NCBI RefSeq assembly: GCF_036203305.1
Contig: NZ_CP108131.1
Coordinates: forward strand, 1,054,001-1,118,000
Origin: Streptomyces sp. NBC_00190
GTDB lineage: Bacteria; Actinomycetota; Actinomycetes; Streptomycetales; Streptomycetaceae
Direction: 5' to 3'
Length of the DNA: 64,000 nucleotides
Made by a program: the position numbers and the translations under genes
Notes under the pieces: generated by a model
Told to the model about the DNA's origin: nothing
What the model saw: the letters and a program-made list of their open reading frames with translations, nothing else
Databases searched by the model: none
Shown here: positions 23,461 to 31,830 of the stretch, one piece after another
How the letters are laid out: every line of letters starts with the position of its first letter
Numbering within the stretch: position 1 is the first letter of the stretch

Positions 23461-24534
23461 CTAGGAGGTCCGTCGGCGGCGCCGGAGCAGGAGCGTGACG
23501 GCCGCCGCCGACACCACCAGGACTGCCGACACCGTCAGGAGCCACACCGGAACGCCGTCGCCCACCGTGAGCAGCTCGTCGTGGTAGACGGTCCGGCGGT
23601 ACGGGGTGTCCTTGGCGGTGGCGCGCAGTTCGTGGTCGCCGTCGATGCGAGCGGGCTCCGGGAATTCCTGGTCGATCGCGGTGAGGAACACCGGCTCGCC
23701 GCCGGTGAGTTCGGCGAGCGGGGTGCCCTTCCTCGCCGTCACGGTGCCCGCGAAGGTCACCTTCGGCGCGGAGCCGCCGATCGTGGAGCCGGGTTCCATG
23801 CGGTGGTCGGCGAGCACGTACAGGCCGAGGGACTGCGGGGTCTTCGCCATCCGGGAGAGCCGCATGGGGTAGACGAGCCGCTCGCTGTCGAAGCGGATCT
23901 TCAGCGGGTCCAGGGTGCCCTGCAGCTTCTTGCCCTGCTGCCGCGGGGCGAGGCGGACGGCGACGTACTCCCACTTCTGGTCGACGTAGGGCTTCAATTC
24001 GGTGGCGAGGCCGTCGGGCAGTTTGAAGCCGTTGTCCTCCAGCCAGTTCCGCAGCGCGTCCGGGTCGGTCGCGGTCAGGCGCGCGACGTCGAAGTCGCCG
24101 AGCTGCTCCCGGCCGACCACCCCGACCGAGGGGGCGCCGGCGCCCGGCGCGGCTCCGACCATGCGGTCCCCGGCGGTGGCGGAGAAGGGCCAGTCGCCGT
24201 CGCGCGGCCAGAAGTAGTGCCGGGGCTTCTCCTGCGGCTCGGTCAGCTGGGAGAGCTGACCGAACACGGCCCCGTCCGCGAGCTCCACCGTGGCCCGGCC
24301 CGGCACCGGCATGATCCAGGCCGCCCGGGGCGCGTCCCCGCGGACGACGAACCGCATCACGATCTGTTCGGCGCGCCCGTCCCAGCGCACGACGGAGGTC
24401 TCCTTCTCGACCCCGATCCGCGCGTAGCCCTCAGGGATCATCGCCCCGCATCCGCAGGCCCACGCGGGGCTGATGAGCGAGCCCAACTGGGTCGCGAGCA
24501 GGGCGAACAGCAGGACCAGGATTCTTCGTTTCAT
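23461..24534 (-). CDS. DUF2330-type exported protein with C-terminal membrane anchor
   Basis: A 357-residue protein with a signal peptide (MKRRILVLLFALLATQLGS) followed by the PAWACGCGAMIPEG segment typical of DUF2330 proteins. It has a large extracytoplasmic domain and one C-terminal membrane helix (PVWLLTVSAVLVVSAAAV) followed by an Arg-rich stop-transfer end. The function of the family is unknown. ATG 24534 is preferred because it begins directly with the basic signal-peptide head; GTG 24540 two codons upstream is possible. It is convergent with the secreted carboxylesterase and divergent from the phosphonate operon. Confidence 0.83.
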   Translation of the reverse strand: MKRRILVLLFALLATQLGSLISPAWACGCGAMIPEGYARIGVEKETSVVRWDGRAEQIVMRFVVRGDAPRAAWIMPVPGRATVELADGAVFGQLSQLTEPQEKPRHYFWPRDGDWPFSATAGDRMVGAAPGAGAPSVGVVGREQLGDFDVARLTATDPDALRNWLEDNGFKLPDGLATELKPYVDQKWEYVAVRLAPRQQGKKLQGTLDPLKIRFDSERLVYPMRLSRMAKTPQSLGLYVLADHRMEPGSTIGGSAPKVTFAGTVTARKGTPLAELTGGEPVFLTAIDQEFPEPARIDGDHELRATAKDTPYRRTVYHDELLTVGDGVPVWLLTVSAVLVVSAAAVTLLLRRRRRTS

Positions 24535-24652
24535 CCACACGGGGTCTCAGACGACGGCCCGCGTGATCCGGTTCCTCGGGAGCGGGCGGGAGCCGTCGGA
24601 CACTTCGCCGCCACCTTCCGGTCATCCGGCACTGCCACCATGCCGTTCCGAA

Positions 24653-24668
24653 AGTTGTATATACAACT
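24653..24668. promoter_or_regulatory. GntR-type operator palindrome before the tmpA-like gene
   Basis: AGTTGTATATACAACT is a perfect 16-base palindrome ending 14 bases before the tmpA-like start. The same TTGTAT-N2-ACAA pattern occurs at 33906-33921 before the ABC importer operon. Both are likely bound by one or both GntR/UTRA repressors of this locus. Confidence 0.7.
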
Positions 24669-24682
24669 CCGATGGAGAAGCG

Positions 24683-25798
24683 ATGACCGCGACGGAGACC
24701 GCCCACCCGCCCGCCTTCTGGCTGCGCGACAACTGTCCTTGCGGCGCCTGCCGTGACCCGCGCAACGGCCAGAAGCTGTTCCAGATCACCGACCTGCCCG
24801 ACGACCTGGCCGTCGGCGCGGTACGGGACGGTGTCCCGGCCGCGGACGGCGGCCCCGGCCGGGAAGTGCTGTGGGAGCCCGACGGACACCGGTCCGTCTA
24901 CCCGGACGCCTGGCTCGCCGCCCACGCGCCCGGCGCAGCCCTCGGCCCGCCCCGCGCGGGCGACGGCCGGACCGAGGCGGACAAGGACCTGTGGGCCGCG
25001 GCGGATCTGCGCGGGCGGATCCCCGAGGCCGGCTGGGGCGCGTACATCGGCGACCGCCGGGTGCGGATGCGGACGCTCGACAGCGTGGCGCGCCTCGGCT
25101 TCGTCCTGCTGCGGGGTGTCCCGCCCCGGGACCGGATGGTCCTCGACGTGGCGCGCACCTTCGGCTTCGTGCGCGAGACGAACTACGGCGAGCTCTTCGA
25201 GGTCCGGGTGGAGGCCGACCCCAACAATCTCGCCTTCACCGGCGCCCGGATCACCCCGCACACGGACAACCCGTACCGGGACCCGGTGCCCACGCTCCAG
25301 CTGCTGCACTGCCTGAGCAACGAGGCGCGGGGCGGGGACTCCGGACTCGTCGACGGCTTCCACGCCGCCGCGCTGCTGCGCGAAGAGGACCCGGACGCCT
25401 TCGCCGTACTGACCCGCGTGCCCGTCGAGTTCGCCTTCGCCGACGCCCGCACCGAGCTGCGCGCCCACCGGCCGCTGATCGACGTGGACCCGCTCGGGCG
25501 CATCCGGGAGATCCGGTTCAACAACCGCTCCATCGGCACCCTGCACCAGACGGCCGCGGTCGTGGAGGAGTTCTACGCCGCCTACCGCACGTTCGCACGG
25601 CTGCTGCTGCGCCCCGGCCTCCAGCTGGATTTCCGGCTGGCCCCCGGCGACTGCGTCGTCTTCGACAACACCCGCCTGCTGCACGCCCGTACGGCCTTCG
25701 CCGAGTCCGGCGCCCGCCACCTCCAGGGGGCCTACGCCGACCTCGACGGCCTCCTGTCCACCCTGTCCGTCCTGCGCCGCGGAGGAGACCGCTCATGA
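24683..25798 (+). CDS. tmpA: TmpA-like Fe(II)/2-oxoglutarate dioxygenase (trimethylaminoethylphosphonate hydroxylase)
   Basis: A 371-residue gamma-butyrobetaine-hydroxylase-like enzyme. The N-terminal zinc domain shows Cys18, Cys20 and Cys23 (NCPCGAC) and the His of DGHRSVYPDAWL. The catalytic domain has the iron ligands in TPHTDNPYRDP and the distal His in DNTRLLHARTAF. Enzymes of this look are often labelled butyrobetaine hydroxylase, but TmpA hydroxylates C1 of 2-(trimethylammonio)ethylphosphonate. The HD oxygenase gene overlapping its stop by 4 bases and the importer nearby strongly favour the TmpA role. Start ATG 24683 has GGAGAAG 4 bases upstream, and a palindromic operator lies just before it. 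Plain carnitine synthesis is the alternative. Confidence 0.82.
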   Translation: MTATETAHPPAFWLRDNCPCGACRDPRNGQKLFQITDLPDDLAVGAVRDGVPAADGGPGREVLWEPDGHRSVYPDAWLAAHAPGAALGPPRAGDGRTEADKDLWAAADLRGRIPEAGWGAYIGDRRVRMRTLDSVARLGFVLLRGVPPRDRMVLDVARTFGFVRETNYGELFEVRVEADPNNLAFTGARITPHTDNPYRDPVPTLQLLHCLSNEARGGDSGLVDGFHAAALLREEDPDAFAVLTRVPVEFAFADARTELRAHRPLIDVDPLGRIREIRFNNRSIGTLHQTAAVVEEFYAAYRTFARLLLRPGLQLDFRLAPGDCVVFDNTRLLHARTAFAESGARHLQGAYADLDGLLSTLSVLRRGGDRS

Positions 25799-26358
25799 CC
25801 CGGGACATCAGCCCCGTCGACACGCTCGCCGCGCTCTTCGAGGGCGAGGGCAGCGCCGAGTACTTCGGCGAAGCCGTCACCCAGGCCGGGCACATGCTCC
25901 AGGCCGCCGCCCTCGCCGAGGCCGCCGGCGCGCCCGCGCACCTCGTCGCCGCCGCCCTGCTGCACGACATCGGGCACTTCCACGGCACGGTGACCGGCCG
26001 CGACCTGATGGAGGGCGGCGTGGACAACCGGCACAGCCACACCGCAGCGGACTGGCTCGCCCGGTGGTTCGGTCCGGAGGTGACCGAGCCGGTACGGCTG
26101 CACGTCGCCGCCAAGCGGTACCTCTGCACGGCCGAGCCCGGCTACTTCGACCTGCTCTCCGAGGCCTCCGTGCACACGTTGCGCGTCCAGGGCGGGCCGA
26201 TGACCGAGGACCAGGCCCGCGCCTTCGAGGCGCTGCCCGGCGCGGCCGACGCCGTGGCCGTACGGCGCTGGGACGAGTGGGCGAAGGACCCGGATATGGC
26301 GACCCCGGGCTTCGAGCACTTCCGGCCGCTGCTGGAAGGGCTGCTGGTCAGGGCCTGA
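25795..26358 (+). CDS. tmpB: TmpB/PhnZ-like HD-domain mixed-valent diiron oxygenase
   Basis: A 187-residue HD-domain protein matching the phosphonate-cleaving oxygenases PhnZ/TmpB rather than phosphohydrolases. It has the Y-x-G-E gate (Tyr23, Glu26 in EYFGEAV), His33, His57-Asp58 of LLHDIGHF, His80/His82, His103, Lys107 and Asp160, the same spacing as PhnZ from memory with an offset of one. It would oxidatively cleave the C-P bond of the hydroxylated phosphonate, giving glycine betaine and phosphate. ATG 25795 overlaps the tmpA-like stop (ATGA). Its 3' end overlaps the convergent gntR gene by 11 bases. Confidence 0.82.
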   Translation: MTRDISPVDTLAALFEGEGSAEYFGEAVTQAGHMLQAAALAEAAGAPAHLVAAALLHDIGHFHGTVTGRDLMEGGVDNRHSHTAADWLARWFGPEVTEPVRLHVAAKRYLCTAEPGYFDLLSEASVHTLRVQGGPMTEDQARAFEALPGAADAVAVRRWDEWAKDPDMATPGFEHFRPLLEGLLVRA

Positions 26359-27160
26359 GCCGTCGGCCCAGCCCGCCCGCCGCCGTGGTGTGCACGGTGA
26401 AGGCCACCGTCCCGGGAAGGTAGCGGTCCTGCGACCACTCCACCGGGACGCCGGCCGGGTCGGTGGAGCGCCGCCGCTCCCGCAGCAGCGCGTCCCCGGC
26501 CCGGCAGCCCAGCAGCCGCGCGTCGTCGGCGTCCGCGAGGGCGATGTCGATGGTGTGGTGGGCGTCGATGAACAGCACTCCGTGCAGCGCGAGTTGCCCG
26601 GAGTACGAAACCGTGTCCAGCGGCATCTCGGCCACCAGCGCGCCCACCGCCGCCGGGTACGTCGTGCGCTCCACCATGACCGGTGCGCCGGAGAGCGTAC
26701 GCAGCCTGAGCACGCGGTGGACGGTGGCGCCGGGTTCGACCCGCAACTGCTCCGCCTCCTCGGCGTCGGCCTCACCCCGCTCGACCGAGACGGTCCGGCC
26801 GCCCGGCTCCTCGCCCAGCGAGCGCGCCCACCGCGTGAAGCTCCGCAGTTCGGCGGCGCCGCCCTGGCCGCCGGGGCCGGCCAGCACGACCCGGCGGCTG
26901 CCGCGGCGCGAGGTGATCAGCCCGTCGCTGCGCAGCGCGGCCAGCGCCTGGCGGACCGTACCGCGGGAGACGCCGTAGCGGCGGGCGAGTTCGTCCTCGG
27001 CGGGGAGCCGGGCGCCGGAGCCGTACTCCCCCGCCGTGATCGCGGTCCGCAGGTCCGCGGCGACGGTCCGGTAGAGCGGTGTCCGGCGGGACGCCGGCTC
27101 CGGTGTCTGGTCCACGGCCCCGGGCTCAGCCGCGCGAGCCGGAGCCGGAGCCGGCGGCAT
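26348..27160 (-). CDS. GntR/UTRA-family regulator, phosphonate locus
   Basis: A GntR regulator of the HutC/UTRA subfamily. The winged helix (LYRTVAADLRTAI, then YGVSRGTVRQALAALRSDGLI) is followed by the UTRA ligand domain, which has the typical MVERTTYP and WSQDRYLPG segments. It is paralogous to the regulator at 34087 over its whole length. Convergent overlap with the tmpB-like gene and the nearby operator suggest control of that operon. Start is uncertain: ATG 27160 overlaps the kinase stop by 35 bases without a good ribosome site, and GTG 27115 would avoid the overlap and still keep the HTH. Confidence 0.82.
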   Translation of the reverse strand: MPPAPAPARAAEPGAVDQTPEPASRRTPLYRTVAADLRTAITAGEYGSGARLPAEDELARRYGVSRGTVRQALAALRSDGLITSRRGSRRVVLAGPGGQGGAAELRSFTRWARSLGEEPGGRTVSVERGEADAEEAEQLRVEPGATVHRVLRLRTLSGAPVMVERTTYPAAVGALVAEMPLDTVSYSGQLALHGVLFIDAHHTIDIALADADDARLLGCRAGDALLRERRRSTDPAGVPVEWSQDRYLPGTVAFTVHTTAAGGLGRRLRP

Positions 27161-29078
27161 TGCGCCAGACCGTCACGTCCAGCGTCATGTACTTGCTGGG
27201 GGAACCCTCGGGCGAGAATCCCTGCACCGTCACGAGGCCCATGTGTCCGGTGCCCGTGGTGACGCAGATCTGCCGCCCCTTGGCGAGCTTGGTCAGATAG
27301 ATGTTCTTGGCGAACCGCGTCTCGGCGCGGCAGACGGCGAGAGATCCCTCCTGCCCGGGATCGAGCAGGACCATGTTCCCCTCCGAGGTCTCCGCGTCGA
27401 GGTATCCGCCGGTGTCGTAGGACAGTTCGTACCCCCCGTCCTCGCCCTCCTGGGGCCGGACGTCCTCGTCACCGAGGGTCAGGTGGTAACCGGCGGTGAG
27501 GTTGATGCCCTTGTGGTCGGTGGGCTTCGGATCGGCCTTGGCGCTGGGCTTCGCGCTGGGCTTCGCGCTCGGCTTCGCCGTGCCCGTCTGCCCTCCGCCG
27601 GCCGTGTCCGTCCCGGTCCCCGTCCCCCTGCCCTTGTCCTGCGAGGTGGCGCCGCCCTGTGCCTGCTTCCCGTCTTCCTTGAGCAGGAAGTACGCCGTGC
27701 CGGCGCCCCCGACGGCGAACACCAGCGCGGCCGCGAGCGCGATGAACGGGCCCCGCTTGCCCGAGCTCTTCGGGGGCTGGGCGCCCGGGGGCATGGGGTA
27801 TCCGGGGTAGCCCTGCGGCTGCGGGTGCGGGTGCGTCGGGAACTGGGCCGGAGCATAAGCGTGGGCGTGGGCCTGCGTGGGGACGTGCGTGGGCGGGGGC
27901 GTGGGGTACTGCTGCTGGACCGGTTGCTGCGGCTGCGGCAGGTGCTGAGGCTGCTGGGGCAGTGCCGGCCCGTAGCCCGGAGGCGGAGTGGCCGGTGCCG
28001 TCGGCGCAGTGGCCGGAGCCGTCGGCGGGTTGACCGGAGCCGGAGGCGCGGTGGGCGGAGCCGTCGGCGCGGTGGCCGGAGCCACCGGCGCGGTGGGCGT
28101 GTACGCCGCCACGGTCGGGGCGGCCGAGGGCGGCGGCGGGGTCTGGACCGGGGCGGGGGCGGCCGCGCGCACGGTGATGTCGGCGGCCACGGGAGCCGGG
28201 AGCCAGTCCTCGGGGCGGCGCAGGACCGTCTCCGCGTTCGCGGCCTGGCAGAGCTCGATGATCTCGGAGATGGACGGCCTGGCCTCGGGGTCCTTGGCGA
28301 GGCAGCGGGTCACGAGCTCCGTCAGCCGCTCCGGGACTGCGGAGAGGTCGGGCTCCTCGTGCACGATCCGGTAGAGCACCCCGTGCGAGGTCCCCTCGCC
28401 GAAGGCCGGGGTGCCCGTCGCCGCGTACGCCGCGACCTGGCCCAGCGCGAAGATGTCCGTGGCCGGGGTGACCTTGCGCCCCGCCGCCTGCTCGGGGGCC
28501 ATGAACGAGGGCGTGCCGATGGTCACTCCGCTGCCCGTGAGCGAGGTCGCGTCGGCGGCGTAGGCGATGCCGAAGTCGATGACGCGGGGCCCGTCCGCGG
28601 CGAGCAGCACGTTGGACGGCTTGAGGTCGCGGTGGACGATGCCCGCGCCGTGGATGACGTGCAGGGCCTCGGCCATGCCGGCGATCAGCAGGAGCACCGC
28701 CTCGACCGGCAGCGCCCCGTGCGCGACGACGGCGTCGGCGAGCGAGGGGCCCGGCACGTAGGCGGTGGCCAGCCAGGGCTGCGCGCCGTCGGTGTCGGCG
28801 TCGATGACCGGGGCGGTGAACAGGCCCTGCACCCGCTGCGCGGACTGCACCTCCTGGGCGAACCGGCGGCGGAACTCGGCGTCCTCGCCGAATTCGGGGC
28901 GGATCACCTTGATCGCCACGGGCCGGCCGCCGGGGGTGTACGACAGGTACACCTTGCCCATGCCGCCGGCGCCGAGCTTGGCGGCCAGCCGGTACCCGGC
29001 GATGGTGGTCGGGTCGTCTCCCGAGAGCGGTTGGAAGACCTGAGGGGTAGTGTCCCGGCCCGGCTGCTGACCACTCAT
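27126..29078 (-). CDS. Membrane-anchored Ser/Thr protein kinase
   Basis: About 650 residues. An N-terminal Hanks-type kinase domain (roughly 25-285) has GAGGMGKVY, VAIKVI, HRDLKPSNVLL, VIDFGIA and MAPEQAAG, all catalytic residues present. A long Pro/Ala/Gln-rich linker (about 310-450) leads to one membrane helix (FIALAAALVFAVGGAG, near 465), a Lys/Pro/Ser repeat (AKPSAKPSAKPSA) and an extracytoplasmic C-terminal domain of unknown fold with two cysteines. It probably senses an extracellular cue. Start ATG 29078 is favoured over upstream codons because the residues before it lack family character. It sits between the gntR and HAD/ABC genes; whether it is part of the phosphonate system is open. 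Confidence 0.9.
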   Translation of the reverse strand: MSGQQPGRDTTPQVFQPLSGDDPTTIAGYRLAAKLGAGGMGKVYLSYTPGGRPVAIKVIRPEFGEDAEFRRRFAQEVQSAQRVQGLFTAPVIDADTDGAQPWLATAYVPGPSLADAVVAHGALPVEAVLLLIAGMAEALHVIHGAGIVHRDLKPSNVLLAADGPRVIDFGIAYAADATSLTGSGVTIGTPSFMAPEQAAGRKVTPATDIFALGQVAAYAATGTPAFGEGTSHGVLYRIVHEEPDLSAVPERLTELVTRCLAKDPEARPSISEIIELCQAANAETVLRRPEDWLPAPVAADITVRAAAPAPVQTPPPPSAAPTVAAYTPTAPVAPATAPTAPPTAPPAPVNPPTAPATAPTAPATPPPGYGPALPQQPQHLPQPQQPVQQQYPTPPPTHVPTQAHAHAYAPAQFPTHPHPQPQGYPGYPMPPGAQPPKSSGKRGPFIALAAALVFAVGGAGTAYFLLKEDGKQAQGGATSQDKGRGTGTGTDTAGGGQTGTAKPSAKPSAKPSAKADPKPTDHKGINLTAGYHLTLGDEDVRPQEGEDGGYELSYDTGGYLDAETSEGNMVLLDPGQEGSLAVCRAETRFAKNIYLTKLAKGRQICVTTGTGHMGLVTVQGFSPEGSPSKYMTLDVTVWRNAAGSGSGSRG

Positions 29079-29144
29079 CAACTCATGTCTCCCACGCAGT
29101 ACTCCATTGTCGACCGGCACCCTACCCGGCGTCCCGGCCCCTCC

Positions 29145-29804
29145 TCACACGGGTGGCCGCGCGCAGCCCCGCAGCAGCTCGGGGGTGACGTCCTCCAGGG
29201 ACGCGGCGAAGGTCCGCGGCGGCGACGCGGGGACCGGCAGCAGCGACGGGACCACCAGGACCCCGCATCCGGCCGCCTCCGCCGAGGCCGCGCCGTCCGG
29301 CGAGTCCTCCACCGCCACGCACGCCTCCGGTACGAGGCCCAGCCGCCCGGCGGCCACCCGGTAGGGGTCCGGGTGCGGCTTGGTCCGTACGGTGTCGTCG
29401 GCGGACAGCGTGAAGGCGAAGGGGACGTGCGCCAGCGAACCGCCGACCACCGAGTCCACGACCACCCGCGGCGAGGCGCTGACCAGTGCGAAGGGCACGC
29501 CCTCCGCCTCCAGGGCGGTCAGCAGCCGCTGGGCGCCGGGCCGCATGGGGGCGCCCGCCTGCACCCGGCGGAAGAAGTCCTCGGTGAGGGCCGCCCCGAC
29601 CTCCCGCGGGTCTCCCCCGCCCGCGACCCGTACGAGGTGGGCCGCGGTGTCCTCCACGGCGCGGCCGACCACCTCCGGAGCGTCCGCGTCGGTGAGCCGG
29701 TGGCCGAGGCCGTCGGCTATCTCCTCGGCGGTCCGCCACCACAGCACCTCGGTGTCGACGAGGGTGCCGTCCATGTCGAACAGGACCGCGGCGAGGGTGC
29801 TCAC
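29145..29804 (-). CDS. HAD-superfamily hydrolase of the phosphonate importer operon
   Basis: A 219-residue HAD-IA hydrolase. Motif I FDMDGTLVDTE contains the nucleophile Asp, motif II is SASPRVV, motif III Lys is in TKPHPDPY and motif IV is VEDSPDGA, so it is catalytically complete. It resembles beta-phosphoglucomutase-like phosphatases; phosphonatase-like HAD proteins are often linked to 2-aminoethylphosphonate importers. Start GTG 29804 overlaps the importer ATPase stop by 4 bases, placing it last in the importer operon. It may act on a phosphorylated by-product rather than on the C-P bond. No typical phosphonoacetaldehyde hydrolase Lys could be assigned. Confidence 0.82.
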   Translation of the reverse strand: MSTLAAVLFDMDGTLVDTEVLWWRTAEEIADGLGHRLTDADAPEVVGRAVEDTAAHLVRVAGGGDPREVGAALTEDFFRRVQAGAPMRPGAQRLLTALEAEGVPFALVSASPRVVVDSVVGGSLAHVPFAFTLSADDTVRTKPHPDPYRVAAGRLGLVPEACVAVEDSPDGAASAEAAGCGVLVVPSLLPVPASPPRTFAASLEDVTPELLRGCARPPV

Positions 29805-30898
29805 GCGGGCCTGGCCACGACGAGCACGGGCCCCTCGGCCAGTCCCACGGCGGCCCGGGCGCCGGGCACCAGGGCGCCGGCGTCCCGCGAGGGCAGGTCG
29901 GCCTTGACGGGCACGCCGCCGGGCAGCTCCAGGTGGAGGCGGGTCACCGAGCCGAAGAAGGAGGCGGAGACGACCGTCGCCGTGCCCTCGGCGTCGGCGG
30001 TCGCCGTCACGTTCTCGGGGCGTACGAGGACCTCCACGTCCGGTGTCGAGGGGACGGGGCCGTCCACCGGGAGGCGTACGCCCGCCACGGCCACCATGCC
30101 GGAGTCGGTGAGCTGTCCGGGGAGCCGGTTCATGGTGCCGACGAACTCGGCGACGAACGGTGTCGCGGGACGCTCGTACAACTCGGCCGGGGCGGCGCAC
30201 TGTTCGAGCCTGCCGGCGTTCAGGACGGCGACCCGGTCGGCCATCGACAGCGCCTCCTCCTGGTCGTGGGTGACGAACACGGTGGTGATGCCGAGGGACA
30301 GCTGGAGCCTGCGGATCTCCTCGCGCAGGTTCGCCCGCACCTTGGCGTCCAGCGCGGAGAGCGGCTCGTCGAGCAGGAGCACGCGCGGGCGCAGTGCCAG
30401 GGCGCGGGCGAGCGCGACGCGCTGCTGCTGGCCGCCGGACATCTGGTGCGGGTAGCGGTCGCCGTGGTCGGGGAGCCCCACCAGGTCCAGGAGTTCGGCG
30501 GCCCGCTCGCGGCGCTCGGCCGCGCCGACCTTGCGCACGCGCAGGCCGAAGGCGACGTTGTCGCGCGCGCTCAGGTTCGGGAAGAGGCTGTACGACTGGA
30601 AGACCATCCCGGCGTCGCGGCGGTTGGCCGGGACCCGGGTGACGTCCTGTCCGTCGACCAGGACTTCGCCGGAGTCGGGCTGCTCGAAACCGGCGACGAC
30701 GCGCAGGGCGGTGGTCTTTCCGCAGCCCGACGGGCCGAGCAGGGCGAGGAGTTCGCCGGGCTCGACGGTCAGGTCGAGGCCGTCGAGGGCGACGGTGGAG
30801 CCGAACGCCCGGCGCAGGCCGCGGAACTCGACGCGGGCGCCCGCGGGGGCCGCTGAATCGGCCGCCGGCTTCCCGGCGGTGGGAAGGGTGGTGGACAT
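29801..30898 (-). CDS. ABC importer ATP-binding protein, PotA/PhnT-like
   Basis: A 365-residue ABC ATPase with Walker A GPSGCGKTT, Q-loop VFQSYSLFPN, signature MSGGQQQRVA, Walker B VLLLDEPLS and H-loop VTHDQEEAL. A C-terminal TOBE-type regulatory domain (about 270-365) is typical of importers for polyamines, iron and 2-aminoethylphosphonate. ATG 30898. It lies 5 bases after the second permease gene and overlaps the HAD gene downstream. With two permeases and a binding lipoprotein it makes a complete importer, most likely for a phosphonate given the TmpAB-like pair. Confidence 0.88.
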   Translation of the reverse strand: MSTTLPTAGKPAADSAAPAGARVEFRGLRRAFGSTVALDGLDLTVEPGELLALLGPSGCGKTTALRVVAGFEQPDSGEVLVDGQDVTRVPANRRDAGMVFQSYSLFPNLSARDNVAFGLRVRKVGAAERRERAAELLDLVGLPDHGDRYPHQMSGGQQQRVALARALALRPRVLLLDEPLSALDAKVRANLREEIRRLQLSLGITTVFVTHDQEEALSMADRVAVLNAGRLEQCAAPAELYERPATPFVAEFVGTMNRLPGQLTDSGMVAVAGVRLPVDGPVPSTPDVEVLVRPENVTATADAEGTATVVSASFFGSVTRLHLELPGGVPVKADLPSRDAGALVPGARAAVGLAEGPVLVVARPA

Positions 30899-30903
30899 GG
30901 AGG

Positions 30904-31830
30904 TCAGGTCTCCTTGCGGGAGGTGGTGGCGGGTGCGGCCGCGGCGGTGGACGGGGCGGTTCCGGCTCGCGAGAGGGCGAGCAGCAGCAGCCAGGTGATC
31001 AGGAGGCTGAGGACGGACACAGCCACGGACATGCGGGCCTGGGCTCCGGAGATCGAGACGATCCACACGGCGAAGGGCCGGAAGCCGAGGAGGGAGGCGA
31101 TGGTGAACTCGCCGAGCACCAGGGCCAGGGTGAGGAAGGCGGCGCCCGCGATCGAGGCCCGCAGGTTCGGCAGGAGCACCCGCAGGACGACGTACGGCCA
31201 GCTCGCGCCGCAGCTGCGGGCCGCCTCGACCAGCGTGGGCACGTCGACGGCGCGCAGGCCGGCGTCGAGCGAGCGGTAGACGAAGGGCAGCGCCAGCACC
31301 GTGTAGGCGAGGACCAGGACGAAGGGGAAGTTCTCGTTCTGGACGGCGAGGAAGGTCTGGTAGAGCGGGGTCCGCGACAGGTGCTCCGGTCCCCAGCGCA
31401 GCACGGTGGTGATCCCGGTGACGAGGGCGATCGGCGGTACCACCAGCGGCAGCATGCACATGATCTCGACGACGGGACGCAGCCGCGGGGAGCCGAGGCG
31501 TACGCCGATCAGCGCGGGCACGGCGAGCAGCAGCGACAGCACGATGGTCGCGGCGGCCAGGCCGAGGGAGAGCAGCAGGCTCTCGGTGAAGCCGTCGGCG
31601 GAGAGCAGTTCGGTGTACGCCTCGAAGGTGATGCCCTGGCCGGGCACGTGCACGGTGAAGACGAAGGAGGCCAGGAGCGGGACGAGGAAGTACGCGCCCG
31701 CCAGTACGAGCACGGCTCCGCGCCACACCGCGGGCCTGCGGCGCCGTCCCCGGGGCCGGGCCGTGGGACGGTCGCCGGACGCGGCGCCGGTGGTCCGGGG
31801 TGCCGTGTCGGACGGGGCGGGTGAGGTCAT
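30904..31830 (-). CDS. ABC importer permease II
   Basis: A 308-residue membrane protein with six hydrophobic segments after a basic Arg-rich head. The EAA loop (VEAARSCGASWPYVVLRVLLPN) that docks on the ATPase is clear near residue 210. It is of the PotC/PhnV type. I chose ATG 31830, whose ATGA overlaps the stop of permease I; ATG 31839 is an alternative three codons upstream. An Ala/Thr-rich tail ends the protein. Confidence 0.87.
   Translation of the reverse strand: MTSPAPSDTAPRTTGAASGDRPTARPRGRRRRPAVWRGAVLVLAGAYFLVPLLASFVFTVHVPGQGITFEAYTELLSADGFTESLLLSLGLAAATIVLSLLLAVPALIGVRLGSPRLRPVVEIMCMLPLVVPPIALVTGITTVLRWGPEHLSRTPLYQTFLAVQNENFPFVLVLAYTVLALPFVYRSLDAGLRAVDVPTLVEAARSCGASWPYVVLRVLLPNLRASIAGAAFLTLALVLGEFTIASLLGFRPFAVWIVSISGAQARMSVAVSVLSLLITWLLLLALSRAGTAPSTAAAAPATTSRKET

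Noticed and set aside
24683..25798. Carnitine-pathway gamma-butyrobetaine hydroxylase
   Set aside because: Sequence alone allows it, but coupling to a PhnZ/TmpB-type HD oxygenase and nearby phosphonate-type importer make TmpA more likely.
27500..28200. Pro/Ala and Lys/Pro/Ser repeats as a possible DNA repeat array
   Set aside because: They encode the linker of a Ser/Thr kinase, where such tracts are normal; no CRISPR-like repeat-spacer order.
27243..30455. A 1070-codon plus-strand frame opposite the kinase and ABC genes
   Set aside because: It is antisense to genes with full catalytic motifs and has no recognisable domain; long antisense frames are expected at this GC content.
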